Origin: an uncultured Pelagibacteraceae bacterium
Lineage (GTDB): Bacteria; Pseudomonadota; Alphaproteobacteria; Pelagibacterales; Pelagibacteraceae
DNA length: 64,000 nucleotides
Assembly (NCBI GenBank): GCA_902536925.1
Contig: CACAZL010000003.1
Location: forward strand, 1 to 64,000
Direction of reading: 5' to 3'
Part shown: positions 58,106 through 64,000 of the stretch, one piece after another
How the letters are laid out: each line of letters begins with the position of its first letter
Numbering within the stretch: the stretch's first letter is position 1
Translations under genes and position numbers: made by a program
Notes under the pieces: model-generated
What the model was told of the DNA's origin: nothing
The model's input: only the letters and a program-made list of their open reading frames with translations
The model's database searches: none

Positions 58106-60226
58106 TTAATTTATTAAGCCTAAAGCTTCTCTTTGTTTCTTAGTCCACGCAAGTGTAATTCTATCAATAATAATAGCTAACAATACAATTCCAATACCAG
58201 CTGCCAATCCTCTTCCAGTGTCGGATCTCGCAAGACCATTAAATACCTCTAAACCCAAGCCCTTACCACCAATAAGCGGTGTAACTATTTGCATAGCAAA
58301 AGCCATAATTACAGTCTGATTAAATCCAATAACTAAACTTGGAATAGCTAATGGGAATTTAACTTTATTTAATGTTTGAATAAGTGTTCCACCAAATGAT
58401 CTCGATACTTCTGAGTAAGTACCAGAAACCTGTGTTAAACCTAGTGATGTTAATCGAATTATTGGTGGAATTGAATATATTACTGTAGCAATGACAGCTG
58501 ACACTGTTCCGCCACCAAAAAACATTAAAACAGGAATTAAATAACAAAAATAAGGAAGTGTTTGCATTGCATCCAACACTACGTTCTGAATATTTCTAAA
58601 TCTTTCATTGTAAGATGCAATTATTCCAAGAGGAACTCCTATAACAAAACACAGCACAACAGAAACAAGCACTGAAGATAAAGTTATCATTGATTGAGTC
58701 CATATTCCACATGCACCAATAAATAGAAGAAGAACTGCAGTAATTATTGCAAATCTTATTCCAACAGTTACATATCCTAAAGCTGAAAATACTGCTAATG
58801 TATACCACCAAGGTATTTGAGTTAGAAAAACATCTAAAGGTCTTAACAAATTTAAATAAACAAAAGCTCTTAAACCTTTTGCAAAAGAAATAAATCCAGG
58901 ATTTACAGTCAGGCTTTCCACTGCGTTACTAATTGGTTGTCGTATTGATAATTTCCATTCCTTTGGAAATGTTCCTATTTCTAAAAAGTAATTATCTATA
59001 AATGCAATTAGAAATAAAACTAGAAAATATGGAATAACATAATATCTTTTGCTAATGAATTCACCGATGTTTTCTCCCGTAGATTTATTAAAAATTGAAA
59101 CTAAGACTCTAAATACTGTTGCTATAGCAGATGTAACTATTTGACATATGATTTTTAAAATCTTATTTCCAAAACTTAATGGAGTTTCTAAAATTTTTGC
59201 GATTTGATATTTTTCCCAACTTTGAGGAAGTAAATAAAATCTTTGAACATCTGAAGGAAGTCTTTCTTTATCTTTACTAAACGCTAAACTAAATCTATCA
59301 AACATTATCGCCATGAATAAAATACATAGCCCACCTTCCATTGCCCAGCCAACATCCAATCTTCTTATTGCTTGCCAAACTTGACCACCAATACCTTCAG
59401 CACCTATAAAACATGCAAGAACAACTAATGCCAATGCCATCATTATTACTTGGTTAATACCCATCATTATACTTGGTAAAGATAATGGAATTTTAATTTT
59501 AAATAACAACTGAAGTTTACTTGAACCAAAGGAAGTGGCAGACTCTATAGTTTGAGCTGGCACTTGTCTTATGCCAGTATTCGTCAATCTTATTATTGGA
59601 GGCATCGCATATATCATGGTAGCCAATATCGCTGGCGCACCTCCTATCCCAAAAAAAAATAATGCTGGGAACAAATATACAAATGCTGGCATGACTTGCA
59701 TAGTATCTAAGACTGGCTTCATGAAATTTTCAAATCTATTACTTTGTGAACACAAGACACCCAGTATAAACCCAAAAAATACACATAATAAAACTGATAA
59801 ACCCATCAATGCTACTGTTTGCAAGGATGGTTCCCACATTCCTGTTGCTCCCCAAAAATAAACTACAAAAGATGAGTAAATTCCCAATCGCAAACCACCT
59901 GCAATTATGCAGGGTATTACAATTATTGCTGCAATTAAAATCCAAGGAGATTCAAGCAAAAAGTCTTCTAAAAAATAATAAGTTTCTTTTATATAGCTTG
60001 CTATAATTTTAGTGACCCATCTATAATTTTTTTTTAAATAATCTTCTCCGTCATTCACCCAAGCTGTAAATGTAAATTTATCAGTGACTTCTTTAGGAAA
60101 TTTTGAAGGCCCTTCACTTTGAGTAGATAGCCAAAGTGCTACCAAAAAAACAACTCCAATAATTACATAAGTTATTATGTTTTTTGATTGATTTGATTTA
60201 TCTATTAAATCAGTTCTAGTAGCCAT
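58106..60226 (-). CDS. proW: Glycine betaine ABC permease, tandem-fused double ProW
   Basis: Two copies of the ProW core: LDTMQVMPAFVYLFPALFFFGIG...YAMPPIIRLT and LDAMQTLPYFCYLIPVLMFFGGG...YSIPPIIRLT. Confidence 0.9.
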   Translation of the reverse strand: MATRTDLIDKSNQSKNIITYVIIGVVFLVALWLSTQSEGPSKFPKEVTDKFTFTAWVNDGEDYLKKNYRWVTKIIASYIKETYYFLEDFLLESPWILIAAIIVIPCIIAGGLRLGIYSSFVVYFWGATGMWEPSLQTVALMGLSVLLCVFFGFILGVLCSQSNRFENFMKPVLDTMQVMPAFVYLFPALFFFGIGGAPAILATMIYAMPPIIRLTNTGIRQVPAQTIESATSFGSSKLQLLFKIKIPLSLPSIMMGINQVIMMALALVVLACFIGAEGIGGQVWQAIRRLDVGWAMEGGLCILFMAIMFDRFSLAFSKDKERLPSDVQRFYLLPQSWEKYQIAKILETPLSFGNKILKIICQIVTSAIATVFRVLVSIFNKSTGENIGEFISKRYYVIPYFLVLFLIAFIDNYFLEIGTFPKEWKLSIRQPISNAVESLTVNPGFISFAKGLRAFVYLNLLRPLDVFLTQIPWWYTLAVFSALGYVTVGIRFAIITAVLLLFIGACGIWTQSMITLSSVLVSVVLCFVIGVPLGIIASYNERFRNIQNVVLDAMQTLPYFCYLIPVLMFFGGGTVSAVIATVIYSIPPIIRLTSLGLTQVSGTYSEVSRSFGGTLIQTLNKVKFPLAIPSLVIGFNQTVIMAFAMQIVTPLIGGKGLGLEVFNGLARSDTGRGLAAGIGIVLLAIIIDRITLAWTKKQREALGLIN

Positions 60227-60303
60227 GTTCGCAAGTTAAAATAAATAATTTTACATTTAAAGTAAAATATTGTCTATTTTTAGGGTAATATTATTTATTA
60301 AAA

Positions 60304-61350
60304 ATGGCTGTAGAACAAAAAATTACTTGTACAAATATATGGAAATTATTTGGACCAGACGAAAAAAGAATTATTAAAAACCTTGATAAAAATTTAAGTA
60401 TTAAGGAAGTTCAAGAAAAGACCGGACATGTTGTTGCTGTTAAAGATGTCAGTTTCTCAATTCAAAAAGGTGAAACATTTGTAGTAATGGGATTATCTGG
60501 TAGTGGAAAATCAACATTAGTGAGATGTATTTCGAGATTGATTGAACCAACAGCTGGCATTGTGAAAATGGATGATGTTGAAGTTACAAAAATGAGCGCA
60601 AGTGAATTATTAGAATTAAGAAGAAATAAAATGAGCATGGTTTTCCAACATTTTGGTTTATTTCCTCATAGAACAGTCTTAGAAAATATTGGTTATGGAT
60701 TAGAAGTAAGGGGAACAAAAAAAGATATAAGAACAGAAAAGTCAATGGAAGTTTTAAAAATGGTTGGCTTAGATGGTTGGCATAATAATTATCCAAGAGA
60801 ATTATCTGGAGGTATGCAGCAAAGGGTAGGACTTGCAAGAGCGTTAGCTGTGGACCCTGAAATATTAATCTTTGATGAACCTTTTTCAGCTTTGGATCCT
60901 TTGATTAGAAGAGAAATGCAAGATGAGCTTTTAAAGATCCAAGAAAAGCTTCAAAAAACTATGGTATTTATAACTCACGACTTTTTAGAGGCAATTAAAA
61001 TGGGAGACCACATTGCAATTATGAAAGATGGAGAAGTTTCACAAGTTGGCACACCTGAAGAAATTGTATCTAATCCAAAAGATCAATATGTTAAAGATTT
61101 TTGTGAAGATGTTCCTAAATATAAAGTATTGAGTGCAGGCAAAGTCATGAGAACAGAATGCTGCAATGAAACAAAAAATTTATTTGAGAATGGAAAAGAC
61201 AATATTTTAGATAATTCTAAAATTGAAAATTTAATAGATAGGCTTATTGATAATGATAAAACTTATCCAGTAGTTTGTAACGAAAGTGGAAAGCTATTAG
61301 GTGAAATAGATAGAGTAATAGTCATGAAATCTATGAGATCAAATCAATAA
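60304..61350 (+). CDS. proV: Glycine betaine ABC ATP-binding protein (second ProV-like)
   Basis: TGHVVAVKDVSFSIQKGETFVVMGLSGSGKSTLVRCISRLIEPT; LSGGMQQRVGLARAL. Confidence 0.9.
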   Translation: MAVEQKITCTNIWKLFGPDEKRIIKNLDKNLSIKEVQEKTGHVVAVKDVSFSIQKGETFVVMGLSGSGKSTLVRCISRLIEPTAGIVKMDDVEVTKMSASELLELRRNKMSMVFQHFGLFPHRTVLENIGYGLEVRGTKKDIRTEKSMEVLKMVGLDGWHNNYPRELSGGMQQRVGLARALAVDPEILIFDEPFSALDPLIRREMQDELLKIQEKLQKTMVFITHDFLEAIKMGDHIAIMKDGEVSQVGTPEEIVSNPKDQYVKDFCEDVPKYKVLSAGKVMRTECCNETKNLFENGKDNILDNSKIENLIDRLIDNDKTYPVVCNESGKLLGEIDRVIVMKSMRSNQ

Positions 61351-62276
61351 ATTTGCTTATTACCTTCTATCGATTTATTCTTAATATTATCTCTCCATAT
61401 AATAATCATACCAGCAAAAATAATTACTATTACTCCAGGAAATAACTGGCTCCATGGAGCTTCATTAAAGAAAATCCAACCAAGAATAAAAGATGACGGT
61501 ATACCAAGATACTCAAATGAAGCTATTTTACTTGCTGAAATTAAACGATAAGAATAAATAAACAATATTGCTGCTGTACCACCCAAAACTCCAGTCATTG
61601 TCATCAAAATAAAATCTTTAAAATTTTTAATTTCAACATGTCCTGTAGTTACAAAAAATAATATTAAACCACCAATGACATTAAATATTAAAGTATATAA
61701 CTGAATTTTAGCAGTTGAATGATTACCTTGAATGAATTTTAAAATTATGACAGTGAAAGCCCATGCTATAGCGGTAAGAATTGGAAAAATTGAGTACAAA
61801 CTAAAAATTTCACTTGTTGGTTTCATTATCATAACTACACCAACAAAACCAATTATAACTGCTGACCATCTATAAATACCAATTTTTTCACTCAATAAAA
61901 TTATTGATAGTATTACTATGAAGAAAGGCGACGAGAAGGTTAACGTCATAGCTGTTGCAAATTCCAGATTTACTACTGAGATGAAAATGAACACATTCAT
62001 AGAAAGAAAACATATTCCTCTCAAGCAACTCAATATCAAAAACTTATTTCCTATGTTTTTAAATATTGTTGAAAATTCATTTGTGAATAAGATCAATAAT
62101 AGCAAAGGTATAATTGCTGCTACATTTCTAAATAAAGTTAATTGAATTATTGAGTATTCATCACCTAAAAATTTAATAATAACCATGTAAAGATCTATAC
62201 ACAAAATTGCCAAGAGCATTGTAGCAATAGCTAAATATGTTTTTTTTAGATCTGTTTTTTCGGATGAAATTTTCAT
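61344..62276 (-). CDS. EamA/DMT-family transporter
   Basis: ~10 TM, EamA repeats. Confidence 0.85.
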   Translation of the reverse strand: MKISSEKTDLKKTYLAIATMLLAILCIDLYMVIIKFLGDEYSIIQLTLFRNVAAIIPLLLLILFTNEFSTIFKNIGNKFLILSCLRGICFLSMNVFIFISVVNLEFATAMTLTFSSPFFIVILSIILLSEKIGIYRWSAVIIGFVGVVMIMKPTSEIFSLYSIFPILTAIAWAFTVIILKFIQGNHSTAKIQLYTLIFNVIGGLILFFVTTGHVEIKNFKDFILMTMTGVLGGTAAILFIYSYRLISASKIASFEYLGIPSSFILGWIFFNEAPWSQLFPGVIVIIFAGMIIIWRDNIKNKSIEGNKQIY

Positions 62277-62314
62277 TTAATAATATTGAAATTAGTATAA
62301 GTTTTTAAAATATT

Positions 62315-63505
62315 ATGCAAAATTTTAAGCTTAATGAAGAATTTTTATTAAATAATCAGGATTGGACATTCCCGACTTTTACAGCTTATGGTCCAGGAAG
62401 ATTTAAAGAAATTGGAAATTTTTGTAAAAAATTTAAAATTTATAATGCATTAATTGTTACTGATAGTGGTAGTGTAAATTTACCATTTATAAGTGATTTA
62501 CAAAATTTACTTAATGACTCAAAAATCAAATCAGATATTTATTCAAATATATCGCCAAACCCCAGAGATGATGAAATAGATTCTGGATGTAAAAAATTTC
62601 GTGAAGGCAATCATGATGCAATAATTGCAATAGGCGGTGGAAGTGCAATGGATGGAGGCAAAGCAATTTCTCTTACAGTTAATAGCGGAGTACCGTTATG
62701 GGATTTTGAATTTGAAAAAGAGCCACCAAAATTAACTATGGAAAATCCTTTTCCAAAAATAATTACTATTCCAACTACAGCAGGAACTGGTGCTGAAACA
62801 GAAGTTACAGCTATGGTTACTCATCTTGAAAAAGGAATGAAGTTTTGTTTATGGCATCCAGATGCCCGACCATGTTTAGCTTTAGTAGATCCAGAGCTAA
62901 CTTTAAAATTACCAGCAAATCTTACTGCTTGGACAGGTATAGATGCAATGATACATGCAATTGAAGGTTATAGTGTTCCTATGTTTCATCCACTTTGTGA
63001 TGGTTCTGCATTAGAAAGTTTAAATTTAATTTCAAAATCACTTTATTCAGCTGTGGAAGAACCCGATAATCTTTTAGCTAGAGGAGGAATGATCATAGGA
63101 TCTTATTTGGGCGGAATAGCTTTCTTAAAAGGCCTAGGTTTAGTTCATGCAATTTCGCACATGGTTGGTGCTGAATATAATACTCATCATGGATTGACTA
63201 ATGCAATTATACTTCCTGCAGTCATGAAATATAATTTACCTGGATTAGAAGAAAAAGTAAAAAGAATGTCAGAGGCCATGCAATTTGAAAACCATTCAAT
63301 TGAAAGTTTTCAAGACAACTTAAATATAATTCTAGATAGATTAAAAATCCCTAAAGGATTAAATGAATTAGGAGTGCCAGAAGATTGCCAAGAGAGAATA
63401 GCAAAGAAATCAATGTTAGACCAAGCTTATGGACAAAATCCTAAAAAGGCATCATTAGACGAGGTCAAGACTTTAGTTTTAGAGAGTATTAGACAAGCAA
63501 GATAG
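62315..63505 (+). CDS. Iron-containing alcohol dehydrogenase family protein
   Basis: AIGGGSAMDGGKAISL, TIPTTAGTGAETE, HAISHMVGAEYNTHHGLTNAI. Confidence 0.92.
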   Translation: MQNFKLNEEFLLNNQDWTFPTFTAYGPGRFKEIGNFCKKFKIYNALIVTDSGSVNLPFISDLQNLLNDSKIKSDIYSNISPNPRDDEIDSGCKKFREGNHDAIIAIGGGSAMDGGKAISLTVNSGVPLWDFEFEKEPPKLTMENPFPKIITIPTTAGTGAETEVTAMVTHLEKGMKFCLWHPDARPCLALVDPELTLKLPANLTAWTGIDAMIHAIEGYSVPMFHPLCDGSALESLNLISKSLYSAVEEPDNLLARGGMIIGSYLGGIAFLKGLGLVHAISHMVGAEYNTHHGLTNAIILPAVMKYNLPGLEEKVKRMSEAMQFENHSIESFQDNLNIILDRLKIPKGLNELGVPEDCQERIAKKSMLDQAYGQNPKKASLDEVKTLVLESIRQAR

Positions 63506-63515
63506 GTTTAATTAA

Positions 63516-64000
63516 GTGCTTGAGAATTTTTCTGTCCATCAAATAATTTCAAAAATTAAAGATAGGGAAATTAAAATTGCAGAGGTAATAAATTTCTATT
63601 TAGATAGAATAAAAAAATTCAACCCAAAATTAAATGCTATTATTTCACATATAGATGAAACAAAAATTACTGAAGAAGCAAAATTAAAAGATGAAAATTT
63701 TAATAGTGATAATGACAAAGATGATATTTATGGACTTCCAATTGCTGTTAAAGAATTATTTGATATTAAAAATGAGGTAACTTGTTATGGATATAAAGAG
63801 TTATTAAAAAATATCCCAAAACAGGACTCTTTATTAGTAGATAATTATAGAAAAAACACAATTTTAATTGGTAAAACAAATCTCTCTGAATTTGCTGTTG
63901 GTTGTCATACTACTAACAGAGTTTATGGAGCAACTTCAAATGTTTATGATCATAGTAAGTCAGCGGGAGGGTCTTCTGGTGGTGCAGCAGCAGCTGTTGC
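63516..64000 (+). CDS. Amidase-family protein, truncated by window end (GTG start)
   Basis: Translated by eye: DDIYGLPIAVKELFDI, GKTNLSEFAVGCHTTN, SAGGSSGGAAAAVA amidase signature. Confidence 0.85.
   Translation, partial: MLENFSVHQIISKIKDREIKIAEVINFYLDRIKKFNPKLNAIISHIDETKITEEAKLKDENFNSDNDKDDIYGLPIAVKELFDIKNEVTCYGYKELLKNIPKQDSLLVDNYRKNTILIGKTNLSEFAVGCHTTNRVYGATSNVYDHSKSAGGSSGGAAAAV

Noticed and set aside
1-64000. tRNA, rRNA, CRISPR, transposases, prophage or integron genes
   Set aside because: None recognised on reading either strand; tRNAscan-SE and Infernal would be needed for a definitive negative.

Overview
AT-rich (visibly low GC) bacterial chromosome window with dense operons, probably a marine alphaproteobacterium of the SAR11/Pelagibacterales type. 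The taxon is an inference from gene content and composition and was not tested. Main blocks: (1) 0.1-20.7 kb, a type IV pilus (T4P) locus. A minus-strand operon carries pilT, minor pilins, PilY1 and an autotransporter-like adhesin. A plus-strand operon carries a pilM-pilN fusion, pilO, pilP, pilQ, pilB and pilC, followed by two pilins. (2) 18.7-22.9 kb, an RsbW-like kinase and a STAS antagonist next to an ammonium transporter fused to a SpoIIE/PP2C phosphatase; together these look like an ammonium-linked partner-switch module inside the pilus locus. (3) 23-32.4 kb, mixed metabolism (FAD amino-acid oxidase, EamA, hydroxyacid dehydrogenase, AceE, HDAC-like, MsrB) and an outer-membrane barrel plus secreted-protein pair. 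(4) 32.5-46.6 kb, two LIV-type ABC systems flanking AzlCD, a CsiD/GlaH-like glutarate dioxygenase and a P5C-reductase-like protein. (5) 47.7-63.5 kb, a quaternary-amine island (gamma-butyrobetaine/TMAEP-type dioxygenase, PhnZ/TmpB-like HD oxygenase, carnitine dehydrogenase, BKACE, thioesterase, glycine betaine ABC genes). The best candidate for an undescribed system is block 2 together with the T4P genes and a 14-nt motif shared by three of its intergenic regions. No CRISPR, rRNA, tRNA or transposase was seen.
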